From: Rufibacter hautae
GTDB taxonomy: Bacteria; Bacteroidota; Bacteroidia; Cytophagales; Hymenobacteraceae
Assembly: GCF_008271695.1 (NCBI RefSeq)
Contig: NZ_VKKY01000001.1
Location: 1,544,589 to 1,608,588, forward strand
Reading direction: 5' to 3'
DNA length: 64,000 bases
The stretch's first letter is position 1; the number at the start of each line of letters is the position of its first letter. Made by a program: the position numbers and the translations under genes. The notes below the pieces were generated by a model that saw only the letters and a list, made by a program, of their open reading frames with translations, did no database searches and was not told the origin of the DNA. Positions 1 through 8,382 of the stretch are shown here, one piece after another.

Positions 1-50
1 AAACCTGGACCAGTACCTCCTAACAGTTTTGCCCCAAAAAGGATAACAAC

Positions 51-97
51 ACCAAGGCAAGCGCTTCAGGAGGTAACATAGAAGCGCTTGCCTTGGT
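51..97. terminator. Strong hairpin at the left edge
   Basis: A perfect 17-bp stem (ACCAAGGCAAGCGCTTC paired with its complement) closes a 13-base loop. There is no clear T-run on either side, so it could be a terminator of a gene left of the window or a processed RNA hairpin. It does not belong to the common palindrome family of this window. Confidence 0.5.
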
Positions 98-177
98 CTG
101 CCTATCACAGCAACTTCACACACCGGACCAGAATCAACCAAAAGACCCATTAACCAAACAACTAAACCTAAACACTT

Positions 178-561
178 ATGAAGCGGAAGATCTTAACCGG
201 ATTTTGCATCCTCTTGGGATTATTACTCATCAACGGAGGCTTAAACAAATTCCTCAATTACATGCCGGTCCCAAATGATTTGCCAGAACCCCTCATGAAA
301 GATACGGCAGCATTAGCCGAAATCTCCTGGCTCATTCCCTTGATCGGCTTAGCCGAAGTCTTAGGAGGAATCTTGATCATTTTCCCTAGAACCAGGGCCT
401 TGGGGGCATTGATAGTCTTCCCGGTGATGGTAGGCATTCTGCTAACGCACCTTTTCGTTGATACCAGCGGGCTGCCCATAGCCATCGTGATCTGGCTGAT
501 TCTGCTTTGGGTCATTTTCGAGAACCGGAAGAGATACCTTCCCTTGATCAACCAGGCGTAA
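178..561 (+). CDS. DoxX-like small membrane protein
   Basis: A 127-residue integral membrane protein with four predicted transmembrane segments (about residues 5-25, 50-70, 74-93 and 99-115) and a basic C-terminal tail. The four-helix layout, the size and the early GxxK pattern in helix 1 fit the DoxX/DoxD-like superfamily. Members are small inner-membrane proteins, some linked to thiol or quinone chemistry, and most have no proven reaction. The ATG follows an AT-rich leader with no clear Shine-Dalgarno sequence, as usual in Bacteroidota. A hairpin at 704-741 lies between it and the next gene, so it is probably transcribed alone. The family call rests on topology and general resemblance; the substrate is unknown. 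Confidence 0.65.
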   Translation: MKRKILTGFCILLGLLLINGGLNKFLNYMPVPNDLPEPLMKDTAALAEISWLIPLIGLAEVLGGILIIFPRTRALGALIVFPVMVGILLTHLFVDTSGLPIAIVIWLILLWVIFENRKRYLPLINQA

Positions 562-703
562 ACCTCTTCAACGGTCGTAAAAGCCGGCTAATGAAGACGT
601 TTTTCTGAAATTCAGAAAGGAGTGGTTTTTAGAAAAACGGCAAGGAATCATCCACCCTCCCTCCCTGAATACCAGAAATCCTTACCGCTTACCAGATAGA
701 AAC

Positions 704-741
704 AACCAAGATGGTAGAAGAGGCAATCTACCGTCTTGGTT
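704..741 (+). terminator. Hairpin between DoxX-like gene and esterase gene
   Basis: A 15-bp stem with one G-U pair (AACCAAGATGGTAGA against its complement) and an 8-base loop, followed by TTTAGATTTT. It can end the DoxX-like transcript or act as a leader hairpin of the esterase gene. It also covers an upstream in-frame ATG at 711, which argues for translation starting at 780. Confidence 0.45.
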
Positions 742-779
742 TAGATTTTATAAGTATCTTGAGGCAACAAAGAGCCCTC

Positions 780-2327
780 ATGAGAAAACTCATCTACCTC
801 CTATTTGCCTTAACTGTTTCTTCTGCCTCAGCGCAACAGGCGGCTATGGGAATAGCCGCGAACTACCCCGCCCCGGTAAACTTCACCGCCGAGCAGGACC
901 ACCAGCACATGATGAAGCAACTGGGCATCAAGGCGCTTCGGCCGGGACCCAGCGGAGATGAGAAGGCGCCCAACGCGGCCAACTACGATGAAGCCAAGGC
1001 TAACCCTTACCCCAACCTGCCCGAGTTGCTCACCCTCAAGAACGGCAAAAAGGTAACCACCCCGGCCCATTGGTGGAACCAGCGCCGGCCCGAGATTGTG
1101 GAAGATTTTGAGCGGGAGATTTTTGGCCGAATTCCTAAAAACGTACCCAAAGTAACCTGGAAGACCCTGATCTCGGAGCGGGAGATGGTGGGCTGGATTC
1201 CGGTGAACGCCAAACAACTGGTGGGTCAGGTAGACAATTCCCAGTACCCTGCGCTGGAGGTGAACATTGCCATGACGGTAGTCACGCCCGCCAACGCCAA
1301 AGGCCCCGTACCGGTTTTGATGATGTTCAGCCGAAGCGCTCTGCCCGCCCCGGCGCAACCGCCCAAAGAAAGCCTGGAGAAGATTAACGCCGCCATGAAG
1401 AAACTGCTGGTAGAGGCAGACCCATCGTTGAAAGCGGTGTTTGAGCAGTACCCAGCCTATAACCCCATTGCCTCCCAAACGCCTACTTTTGGTCCGCCCC
1501 CGGCTGGCGATCCACCCACGGCCCAGCAGTTACTCGCGGCGGGTTGGGGGTACGTATTGATTGAACCCGGCAGCATCCAGGCCGATAATGGCGCGGGCCT
1601 CACCAAAGGCATCATTGGTCTGGTGAACAAAGGCCAACCCCGCAATCCAGAGGATTGGGGCGCCCTACGCGCCTGGGCCTGGGGGGCCTCCCGCGGACTG
1701 GATTACCTGGAGACCGACCCAATGGTAGATGCCAAACGGGTGGGCATTGAAGGCGTGTCACGCTTCGGGAAGGCGGCTTTGGTGGCACAAGCCTTTGACC
1801 AGCGCTTTGCCGTGGGCCTTATTGGGTCTTCCGGCGAAGGCGGGGCCAAACTGCACCGCCGCAACTTCGGCGAAGCCGTGGAAAGCCTCACCAGCAGCGG
1901 CGAGTACCACTGGATGGCCGGCAACTTCCTCAAATACGGCGCCTCGGAGGCTACCTTCGGGAGCAAAACCGCCAACGACCTGCCAGTAGACGCCCACCAA
2001 CTCATCGCGCTCTGCGCCCCCAGGCCTACGTTCATCAGCTACGGCATCCCAGAGCAAGGCGATGCCAAATGGCTGGACCAGCAGGGTAGTTACATGGCTA
2101 CCGTGGCGGCCGGACCGGTTTACAAACTGCTGGGCGCTAGAGATTTGGGCGTAGGACATGACTATAAAACCGCCAAAATACCGGGCGTGAACGTGAGTTT
2201 ACTAGACGGCGAGTTGGCCTGGCGGCAGCATGACGGCGGCCACACCGATGCTCCCAACATCAAGTACTTTATTCCCTGGGCCGATAAAATGCTGAAGCAA
2301 AAAGCGGCTGTTGGCGCGAGCCGATAG
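780..2327 (+). CDS. CE15-like glucuronoyl esterase / acetylxylan esterase-type hydrolase
   Basis: A secreted alpha/beta hydrolase of 515 residues. The ATG at 780 gives a clean signal peptide (MRKLIYLLFALTVSSASAQ). The catalytic serine is in a GVSRFGKAA nucleophile elbow (Ser327), matching the G-x-S-R-x-G-K signature of carbohydrate esterase family 15. The nearby SSGEGGAKL..RRNFGE stretch and the terminal HDGGHTD (His484/His488) fit the family's acid and histidine region. CE15 enzymes cleave ester bonds between lignin alcohols and 4-O-methylglucuronic acid on xylan; some bacterial members act on other uronate esters. An upstream in-frame ATG at 711 would add 23 residues ahead of the signal peptide and is less likely. 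The gene stands alone, about 7 kb from the glucan locus. The substrate is inferred from family only. Confidence 0.75.
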   Translation: MRKLIYLLFALTVSSASAQQAAMGIAANYPAPVNFTAEQDHQHMMKQLGIKALRPGPSGDEKAPNAANYDEAKANPYPNLPELLTLKNGKKVTTPAHWWNQRRPEIVEDFEREIFGRIPKNVPKVTWKTLISEREMVGWIPVNAKQLVGQVDNSQYPALEVNIAMTVVTPANAKGPVPVLMMFSRSALPAPAQPPKESLEKINAAMKKLLVEADPSLKAVFEQYPAYNPIASQTPTFGPPPAGDPPTAQQLLAAGWGYVLIEPGSIQADNGAGLTKGIIGLVNKGQPRNPEDWGALRAWAWGASRGLDYLETDPMVDAKRVGIEGVSRFGKAALVAQAFDQRFAVGLIGSSGEGGAKLHRRNFGEAVESLTSSGEYHWMAGNFLKYGASEATFGSKTANDLPVDAHQLIALCAPRPTFISYGIPEQGDAKWLDQQGSYMATVAAGPVYKLLGARDLGVGHDYKTAKIPGVNVSLLDGELAWRQHDGGHTDAPNIKYFIPWADKMLKQKAAVGASR

Positions 2328-2421
2328 TCAGATTTCTGCGGCATGCCCTGGCGCTTTTTGGGGAAATTTTTCTTAAGTTGTCTTATCTTTAAAGCTGGTA
2401 TTTGTGTTGGTAGTTTCAGGT

Positions 2422-3657
2422 ATGACCTTTCTCAGAGCAAAATCGCTGTTTGTGGGCTGTTGCACAGCCTTTGTTTGCTGCTTCCTTCTCCTTGGTTGTC
2501 AAAAATCGGGGAAGAAGCAAAAACTGTGGGGTGGCGACGAGGAAGAAAAGCTGCAGGTGGCCATTCCGGCCTCGTTTACGGCCGATAGCATCCAGAAATT
2601 GACCGTGAAGCTGGATTCCGTTTTTAGGCACTTTCACAAAAAACGGGGCTTTAACGGCACGGTACTGGTGACCAAGTATGACAAGGTCATCTACAAAAAC
2701 GCCTTCGGCCTGGCCGATTTTTTCAAGAAAGACTCGCTCACGGTAGAGACCGCTTTCCAGCTGGCCTCGGTGTCTAAGCAGTTCACCGCCATGGCCATCA
2801 TGATGCTCAAAGAAGAGGGCGAGCTCAACTACGAGGACAGCGTGCAGCAGTACCTCCCCGATTTCCCTTACCACGGCATCACCATCCGGCAGTTGCTTAC
2901 CCACCAGAGCGGTTTGTCTAACTACACCTATTTCAGCGATAAGCTGTGGCCAGACCGCAACAAGAACCTCACCAATGAAGATGTGATTCACCTCATGGTG
3001 ACGCATCGCCCGCAGCCGTACTACCCACCCAACACTCACTTTGACTACAGCAATACCGGCTACAGCCTGCTGGCCTCCATTGTGGAGAAAGTGTCTGAGA
3101 AGCCCTTCGCGGAGTTCTTGCGCGAGCGCATCTTTGAACCGCTTGAGATGAAACACACCTTCACCTACAGCCCCGATTTCCTGACGCTCACCGGCAAAAT
3201 AGCCACCGGCCACACCCGCTTCCGGCAGAAACGCACCACCGATTACCTGGACACCGTGCTGGGCGACAAAGGCGTGTACTCTACCGTGGAAGACCTCTAC
3301 AAATGGGACCAAGCGCTGTACACGCAAAAACTGGTGAAGCACGAGACCCTGGACGAAGCGTTTACTGGCGGCATTCTGCACAAAAAGAAAAACCAAACCG
3401 AGGACTACGGCTTCGGCTGGCGCATCCGTCCGCTGGACAACGGAGATACTGCCGTCTACCACGGCGGCCTGTGGCACGGTTTCTCTACCTACTTCCTGCG
3501 CAACCCCAAAGAGCACAGTGCCCTTATTGTGCTCAGCAACCTGCCCAACGGCAGCTTCAGCTATCTGCAGGAACTTCGGAAGTTCCTCTACCCCGCCCAC
3601 CCAGACAGTGTCGCAACTAAAGACCAGAAACTGGCGGTCCGGGGCCGGAGAAGGTAA
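2422..3657 (+). CDS. Class C beta-lactamase-like serine hydrolase (lipoprotein)
   Basis: A 411-residue lipoprotein of the beta-lactamase/penicillin-binding-like (Pfam Beta-lactamase) superfamily. A lipobox (LLLGC) follows an N-terminal hydrophobic segment. The catalytic motifs are in order: SVSK (Ser116, Lys119), YSN (Tyr209) and HGG (347-349, in place of KTG), the class C/esterase pattern. Such Bacteroidota proteins usually act as D-amino-acid peptidases or esterases, and few are true beta-lactamases. The first ATG in frame is 2422; a GTG lies 18 bases upstream. TATCTTTA about 30 bases before the ATG resembles a -7 box. It is followed by the transposase region and the REP copy at 3702. Superfamily is secure; substrate unknown. 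Confidence 0.8.
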   Translation: MTFLRAKSLFVGCCTAFVCCFLLLGCQKSGKKQKLWGGDEEEKLQVAIPASFTADSIQKLTVKLDSVFRHFHKKRGFNGTVLVTKYDKVIYKNAFGLADFFKKDSLTVETAFQLASVSKQFTAMAIMMLKEEGELNYEDSVQQYLPDFPYHGITIRQLLTHQSGLSNYTYFSDKLWPDRNKNLTNEDVIHLMVTHRPQPYYPPNTHFDYSNTGYSLLASIVEKVSEKPFAEFLRERIFEPLEMKHTFTYSPDFLTLTGKIATGHTRFRQKRTTDYLDTVLGDKGVYSTVEDLYKWDQALYTQKLVKHETLDEAFTGGILHKKKNQTEDYGFGWRIRPLDNGDTAVYHGGLWHGFSTYFLRNPKEHSALIVLSNLPNGSFSYLQELRKFLYPAHPDSVATKDQKLAVRGRRR

Positions 3658-3701
3658 GACCCCGGAAATTGAATCTCCTATCATAAGATCTGCAATGCGT
3701 C

Positions 3702-3728
3702 AGAGACAAGGCGGTGCCTGGTCTCTAC
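3702..3728 (+). repeat. RAYT-associated REP, copy 1
   Basis: A 27-bp imperfect palindrome, AGAGACAAGGCGGTGCCTGG then TCTCTAC, with an AATGCGT word just before it. It lies 72 bases upstream of the transposase ATG. Two further copies are at 4106-4132 (opposite orientation, inside the transposase gene) and 4487-4512. Confidence 0.85.
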
Positions 3729-3799
3729 AACACATTAACCCTGCAAAGCAACTTATTTTAGCATTGCCGTTTATCTATAAGCTAATAGATAAAGGTGGC

Positions 3800-4450
3800 A
3801 TGTCTGATAAATTCCAAAACAAATACAGGATTGCCTCTACCCGTTTACAACATTGGGATTATGGCTGGAACGCTGCCTATTTTGTCACGATTTGCACAAA
3901 GGATAGGGCGCATTTCTTTGGCCAAGTCTTGGACGGAGAAATGTATTTGTCAGAAACAGGAAAACTAGCCCTCACCTTCTGGGCGGAGATCCCTAATCAC
4001 TTCCCGTTTGTAGAATTAGATGCCTTTGTGGTGATGCCCAACCATGTACACGGTATCCTTTTGATCCAAAAACCAGAAAACGGCCTTAAAAACACACCAC
4101 CACCCGTAGAGACCAGGCACCGCCTTGTCTCCACGTTACCCGATCCTTCATTGGCCAGTCTCACGATTACTGATCCAATTTCGCCTGATGCTGGTACTAC
4201 CTATACACAACCGAAATCCCAAACCCTTGGCCAAGCTAGGTTCACCAATCCTCCCAAACACACCTTATCTTCTATCATTGGGTCTTACAAATCTGTAGTC
4301 ACCAAATATGCGCGGAAGATTTCAGGTGATTTCGCATGGCAATCTGGATTTCATGACCACATCATCCGGAGTCATTCTGCTCACGAGAAAATTGAGGATT
4401 ACATTCTTCACAACCCAGCCAGATGGGAGCAGGATAAATTTTATGGATGA
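3800..4450 (+). CDS. REP-associated tyrosine transposase (RAYT, Y1/IS200-like)
   Basis: A single-strand DNA transposase of the Y1 HUH family, 216 residues. It shows the family core: YFVTICTKDRAHFFG near the N-terminus, the metal-binding HUH motif in MPNHVHGIL (His82, His84), and the candidate nucleophile in GSYKSVVTKYAR (Tyr163 or Tyr170), then WQSGFHDHIIR and YILHNPARW at the C-terminus. The ATG at 3800 has a good AAAGGTGG ribosome site; the reading frame extends upstream without support. RAYTs are domesticated transposases that act on REP palindromes. Matching palindromes lie before (3702) and after (4487) the gene, and a third in reverse orientation encodes residues 103-111 (VETRHRLVS) between the HUH motif and the Tyr helix. 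The gene appears intact. Confidence 0.9.
   Translation: MSDKFQNKYRIASTRLQHWDYGWNAAYFVTICTKDRAHFFGQVLDGEMYLSETGKLALTFWAEIPNHFPFVELDAFVVMPNHVHGILLIQKPENGLKNTPPPVETRHRLVSTLPDPSLASLTITDPISPDAGTTYTQPKSQTLGQARFTNPPKHTLSSIIGSYKSVVTKYARKISGDFAWQSGFHDHIIRSHSAHEKIEDYILHNPARWEQDKFYG
4106..4132 (-). repeat. RAYT-associated REP, copy 2, inside the transposase gene
   Basis: GTAGAGACCAGGCACCGCCT then TGTCTCC, the reverse complement of copy 1 with one mismatch at its end. It is read in frame as VETRHRLVS within the variable linker of the RAYT protein, so the element has been accommodated as coding sequence. Confidence 0.85.
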
Positions 4451-4486
4451 TCTCTGATCAGGAATGCGCGAAATTAGGAATGCGTA

Positions 4487-4512
4487 GGAGACAAGGCGGT
4501 GCCTGTCTCTAC
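4487..4512 (+). repeat. RAYT-associated REP, copy 3
   Basis: GGAGACAAGGCGGTGCC then TGTCTCTAC, missing one G of the central CCTGG, and again preceded by GGAATGCGT. It overlaps the last codon and stop of the convergent flavin oxidoreductase gene, so it may also shape the 3' end of that transcript. Confidence 0.85.
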
Positions 4513-5546
4513 TTGTCCACAATTGCCTTTCTCACTGCCGGGGCCACTACGGTGCCTAGCAGTTCAATGGCGTGCATGACTTGTGCATGCGGCAAGGTGC
4601 CCACGCTGATGTGCAGCAGAAAACGGGTGTTGCCGAACAGCTCGTATTCCCATAGAATCTTGTCGATGACCTGTTGCGGGCTGCCTACCAGCAAGGAGCC
4701 TTCAGGGCTGCGCATGAGGTCGTATTGCTCGCGGGTCATGCCAGACCAGCCGCGCTCCTGCCCAATCTTGCCCATCACGTACGCGTAAGGCCCGTAGAAT
4801 TCATCAGCAGCTTTCTGGGAATCATCGGCGAGGTAGCCGTGCGAGTTGATGCCCAACTGCAGCTTGATTGTATCATGCCCCGTCTGCTGGTAGGCTTTCT
4901 TGTACAGATCGGTGAAGGGCACAAAACGCTCGGGATTGCCGCCAATAATGGCCAGCGCCATAGGCAAACCGTAGCTGGCAGCCCGCACCACCGATTCTGG
5001 GGTACCGCCCACGGCCACCCAAATAGGCAGTTCCTTCTGGTAAGGTCTGGGGTACACGCCTAGGTTGTCAATAGCCGCCCGGTGCTTGCCAGACCAGGTG
5101 ACCTTTTCGCTTTTGTTCAGTTTCAGAAGCAGGTCCAGCTTCTCAGAGAACAGCGTGTTGTAATCCTGCAGATCATACCCGAAAAGCGGAAAAGACTCAA
5201 TAAACGAACCGCGCCCAGCAATGATTTCGGCGCGGCCTTCTGAGAGCAGGTCTACGTGCGCGAAATCCTGGAACACCCGGACCGGGTCATCGGAACTGAG
5301 TACCGTCACGGCGCTGGACAGTTTGATATTCTTGGTTTTCACCGCCGCCGCCGCCAACACCACGGCAGGCGAGGACACAATGAAATCTGGGCGGTGGTGC
5401 TCGCCAATGGAGAAGACATCCAGCCCCACCTGGTCGGCGAGTTCAATCTCTTCCATGAGGTTGCGCATGCGCTCGTGCGGCGGCAGCATTTTGCCGGTAC
5501 CGGGATCAGGAGTGTTCTCTACGAAGGTGGTGATGCCTATTTCCAT
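4509..5546 (-). CDS. LLM class flavin-dependent oxidoreductase (luciferase-like)
   Basis: A 345-residue bacterial-luciferase-like TIM barrel protein that would use reduced FMN or F420-type cofactor for oxygenation or hydride transfer; the substrate cannot be read from sequence. Family marks include the N-terminal beta strand [15 protein letters not shown], the [21 protein letters not shown] segment (GEHH is typical), the [21 protein letters not shown] region, the strand [15 protein letters not shown], and [16 protein letters not shown] near the phosphate site. ATG at 5546 matches the usual start; upstream in-frame codons add a non-conserved 52-residue extension. Its stop lies inside REP copy 3. 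It is divergent from the AhpD-like gene across a 205-bp region carrying a copy of the common palindrome. Confidence 0.88.
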   Translation of the reverse strand: MEIGITTFVENTPDPGTGKMLPPHERMRNLMEEIELADQVGLDVFSIGEHHRPDFIVSSPAVVLAAAAVKTKNIKLSSAVTVLSSDDPVRVFQDFAHVDLLSEGRAEIIAGRGSFIESFPLFGYDLQDYNTLFSEKLDLLLKLNKSEKVTWSGKHRAAIDNLGVYPRPYQKELPIWVAVGGTPESVVRAASYGLPMALAIIGGNPERFVPFTDLYKKAYQQTGHDTIKLQLGINSHGYLADDSQKAADEFYGPYAYVMGKIGQERGWSGMTREQYDLMRSPEGSLLVGSPQQVIDKILWEYELFGNTRFLLHISVGTLPHAQVMHAIELLGTVVAPAVRKAIVDK

Positions 5547-5645
5547 AGCCAATGTTACGATGTCTTTAGAATAAGGGAAAGAAAAAAGCGCCAGAGGCTG
5601 CCCTGCCCCCGATATCCTTGGGGTAAGTACCTGTTGGTTTGGTGC

Positions 5646-5682
5646 GGTTTTAAGGCTATCTTCATGAAAACAGCCCCAAATC
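5646..5682. repeat. Common palindrome family, divergent promoter copy
   Basis: GTTTTAAGGCT, a short A/T-rich centre with GAAAACAGCCCCAAA. It sits between two divergent gene starts (5546 minus, 5752 plus), a place where a terminator is not expected. Confidence 0.6.
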
Positions 5683-5751
5683 AGAAAGCACTCCCCATAC
5701 ATAGCCCCCGCAGAAACGTTATCACCTCACCAGCCAAAGAAACGAAGACCC

Positions 5752-6339
5752 ATGACCTACATCAAAACGGGCGTAAACCAACCCTGCATCGTGGAATTGC
5801 TCTTTTACAAAGGTTCTACCGGAAAAGCCTTGTCTAACCTGGCGCACACCCTCCTGCACGGCCCCTCTACCCTCAGCTCTGCCGAACGGGAACTGATTGC
5901 GTCTTATGTCTCCCACCTGAACAACTGCACCTACTGCCACTGCTCCCACGCCGCGGCCGCCAATGTCCATTTCAACGACCAGGGAACCGCCGTGCGCGGC
6001 GTGGTGGAGAACGTGGAAACCGCTCCTGTCTCGGAGAAAATGAAAGCCCTGCTGCGCATCGCCGGCAAGGTGCAGCAGAGCGGGAAAGCGGTTTTGCCGG
6101 AGCACATCGCCCAGGCCAAAGCACAGGGCGCCTCTGACGAGGAAATCCATGATACCGTGCTCATTGCGGCGGCCTTCTGCATGTACAACCGCTACGTTGA
6201 TGGGCTAGGCACCAACCTGGCCGCCGAGGAAGCTTACCCCGAGATGGGCATCCGGCTGGCCCGGAAAGGCTACAAATACCCGCCGCTTTTCCTGCGCAAG
6301 GCCATCGTCTGGATGATGAACAAGAAAGCCAAAAACTAA
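5752..6339 (+). CDS. Carboxymuconolactone decarboxylase / AhpD-like peroxidase-related protein
   Basis: A 195-residue all-helical protein of the AhpD-like superfamily. The catalytic signature is NNCTYCHCSHA: Cys59 and Cys62 form the CxxC pair and His66 follows at the expected spacing, with Glu residues near 45-47 as likely proton relay. AhpD-like proteins reduce alkylhydroperoxides or act as disulfide relays; the muconolactone activity in the domain name applies only to some members. The extra Cys64 makes a CxxCxC pattern. The gene is followed after 18 bases by the pirin gene on the same strand, suggesting a two-gene unit related to oxidative or electrophile stress. Function in this organism is inferred. 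Confidence 0.82.
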   Translation: MTYIKTGVNQPCIVELLFYKGSTGKALSNLAHTLLHGPSTLSSAERELIASYVSHLNNCTYCHCSHAAAANVHFNDQGTAVRGVVENVETAPVSEKMKALLRIAGKVQQSGKAVLPEHIAQAKAQGASDEEIHDTVLIAAAFCMYNRYVDGLGTNLAAEEAYPEMGIRLARKGYKYPPLFLRKAIVWMMNKKAKN

Positions 6340-6357
6340 CCCTTCCTCCACTTATCT

Positions 6358-7272
6358 ATGCTGGACATTGTGATTGAAGCCCGCAAAGCCTCGCTGGCCC
6401 CGGGCATGGACGTACGCCGCATTCTTCCTTTTCGGCTCCGCCGGATGGTGGGTCCTTTCATCTTCATGGACCACGCTGGCCCCGTTGATTTGCAGCCGCC
6501 GCTGGTGCAGAACCTGGATGTCTTGCCGCACCCGCACATCGGGCTGTCTACCGTGAGCTACCTGTTTGGCGGCCAGGTCACCCACCGCGACAGCCTGGGC
6601 GTGGAGCAGGTTATCAGGCCCGGCGAGGTGAACTGGATGACGGCCGGCAGCGGCATTGCGCACTCAGAGCGCTTTGAGGACCCCGCCACCCTGGCCGGCG
6701 GACAACTGGAAATGATCCAGACGTGGGTGGCCCTGCCCGAGAAAGACGAAGAAGCCGCGCCCGCCTTTGACAACTACAAGCCAGAGCAACTGCCCATTTT
6801 CACCGATACCGGCGTCTGGATGCGCCTCATCGCCGGTGATGCCTTCGGGCTCAGGAACGGGGTAAAGACGCACTCGCCGCTCTTTTACCTGCACGTGGTG
6901 CTGGACCAAGGCGCGCGTTTCGGGTTGCCGAAGGAACATGCCGAGCGGGGCCTTTACATCGCCAAGGGCAGTCTGGAGGTCTCCGGCCGCACCTACACCG
7001 TGGGGCAGATGCTGGTCTTCAGCAAAGGCGCTGACCCCATTCTGCTGGCCAAAGAACCCACCACCCTCATGCTGCTGGGCGGCGAGCCGCTGGGCGAACG
7101 GTTTATCTGGTGGAATTTCGTGTCTAGCCGGAAAGACCGCATTGAGCAGGCCAAAGCCGATTGGAAGGAAGGCCGCATCCTGCTTCCGCCCACCGATAAC
7201 GCGGAGTTTATCCCGCTGCCCGAGGACAAATCCAAACCCGCCGGCAGTCCCGCCCCGGAGGCGCTTTCCTGA
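6358..7272 (+). CDS. Pirin family protein
   Basis: A 304-residue bicupin of the pirin family. The metal ligands of pirin are present in the N-terminal cupin: His58 and His60 (LPHPHIGLSTV) and His102 and Glu104 (GSGIAHSE), the arrangement that binds Fe(II) in characterised pirins. The C-terminal cupin (LYIAKGSLEVSGRTYTVGQM, about residues 200-245) is non-metal-binding as usual. Bacterial pirins include quercetin 2,3-dioxygenases and redox-sensing partners of metabolic enzymes; which applies here is not visible. It lies 18 bases after the AhpD-like gene and is probably co-transcribed. A copy of the common palindrome follows at 7337. Confidence 0.9.
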   Translation: MLDIVIEARKASLAPGMDVRRILPFRLRRMVGPFIFMDHAGPVDLQPPLVQNLDVLPHPHIGLSTVSYLFGGQVTHRDSLGVEQVIRPGEVNWMTAGSGIAHSERFEDPATLAGGQLEMIQTWVALPEKDEEAAPAFDNYKPEQLPIFTDTGVWMRLIAGDAFGLRNGVKTHSPLFYLHVVLDQGARFGLPKEHAERGLYIAKGSLEVSGRTYTVGQMLVFSKGADPILLAKEPTTLMLLGGEPLGERFIWWNFVSSRKDRIEQAKADWKEGRILLPPTDNAEFIPLPEDKSKPAGSPAPEALS

Positions 7273-7336
7273 AAAACAGGCCAAAAACGGAACGCCGCGC
7301 TAACACAGCTCAGGAAAAAAATAAAGTAACAGCACA

Positions 7337-7370
7337 TTTTAGGGCCGTTTTACCAGGATTGGCCTTAAAA
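7337..7370. repeat. Common palindrome family copy after pirin gene
   Basis: TTTTAGGGCC and GGCCTTAAAA arms separated by a 14-base centre. It lies 65 bases after the pirin stop and could terminate that unit. The rest of the gap, 7371-7572, is the leader region of the AraC gene and has several short possible hairpins but no riboswitch class I recognise. Confidence 0.6.
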
Positions 7371-7572
7371 CGTGTACTTTAGTTTCGCTATCCTCTTTAA
7401 ATATAGGCATTTACACAGGCAAGGGTCTTTCTTCTAAGGTGAATCCAGGAACCTGAGAAGAGAAGAATCAAGCGCTCCGGGCAACGCTCCTTCACGGTAA
7501 GCTTTGCGGCAAGCCGATGTTTGCCCCCGATGGATGAGTCAGCAGGCACCTGAAGTCATTTAAAAGAGGAGC

Positions 7573-8382
7573 ATGGAGGTAGAAATACTCAGGCATACCG
7601 CTACGGCCGCCCTACAGCCTTTTATCACCCAGTATTGGTCCGGCACGTTCAGGGGTAAGTCCACGCCAACGCTCAGGCAGAAAGTACTTCCCTCCGGATA
7701 CATTGAACTGGTTTTGCACCTGCCCAAAGCGCACGGCCCCTTGAAGGGGAATGCCCGCCGGAAACCCAGTATCGCTTTCTCTTTCTTTGGCTTCTGGACC
7801 GTGCCTTACGTGCTGCAATTCAAAAACGAGGCGGAGACCTTCGGGATCTGTTTCAAGCCTGAGGCCTTGCACGCCGTCTTCGGGGTGGCGGCCGCTACGC
7901 TGCTCAACTGCCCGGCAAACCTGGACGAGGTGCTGGGCGCCTCTTTCTCTGCCTTCTGCCGCAAGCTGGGCCACCTGAAAACCTTTGAGGAACGGGTCCT
8001 TGCCGCCGATGCCTTTTTCCTGAATCAGGTACCAGCCAATGATGTGCCCCCGTCCTTTGTACAGGTAGCCGCCCACCTCATCCGCTGCCAGGAAGGGGGT
8101 ACCTCGGTGGAGCGCCTGAGCCACGAAGTCTGCATTGGGATGCGGCAACTGGAGCGGGAATTCAAGAATAAGCTGGGCCTGAGCCCCAAAACCTACATGC
8201 GCATCTCGCGCCTGAACAAGGTTTTGCAGCTCATCACCCAGAACCCCTCGCTCAGCCTGGCCCAGCTTTCCTATCTGGGCGGCTACTCAGACCAGGCCCA
8301 CTTCAACCGCGACTTCAAGCAAATCACGGGCGAGCTTCCGTCGGTGTACCTATCTGAGCAGGAGAACTTTCTCACCATATAG
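7573..8382 (+). CDS. AraC family transcriptional regulator
   Basis: A 269-residue regulator. The C-terminal half (about 180-258) is a standard AraC/XylS DNA-binding domain: first helix-turn-helix around VERLSHEVCIGMRQLEREFKN, then the linker GLSPKTYMRISRLNKVLQLI and the second helix-turn-helix ending in LGGYSDQAHFNRDFKQITGE, the family signature. The N-terminal domain (about 1-150) has a YWSGTFRG..LPSGYIELVLHL pattern typical of the sensor found with Bacteroidota AraC proteins of unknown ligand. It is preceded by a 300-bp gap, so it has its own promoter. Its targets are not evident; flanking genes do not point to one pathway. Confidence 0.88.
   Translation: MEVEILRHTATAALQPFITQYWSGTFRGKSTPTLRQKVLPSGYIELVLHLPKAHGPLKGNARRKPSIAFSFFGFWTVPYVLQFKNEAETFGICFKPEALHAVFGVAAATLLNCPANLDEVLGASFSAFCRKLGHLKTFEERVLAADAFFLNQVPANDVPPSFVQVAAHLIRCQEGGTSVERLSHEVCIGMRQLEREFKNKLGLSPKTYMRISRLNKVLQLITQNPSLSLAQLSYLGGYSDQAHFNRDFKQITGELPSVYLSEQENFLTI

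Noticed and set aside
828..1478. Long minus-strand reading frame within the CE15-like gene
   Set aside because: It overlaps a secure esterase gene and has no recognisable motifs; long antisense frames are common in GC-rich DNA.
3800..4450. A complete IS200/IS605 insertion sequence
   Set aside because: There is no tnpB, and the gene is flanked by REP palindromes, which fits a domesticated RAYT better than an active IS.
7400..7560. Cobalamin-type riboswitch before the AraC gene
   Set aside because: GGTGAATCC and AGTCAGCAGGCACCTG looked suggestive, but the GCCACTG box and the B12 core are missing.
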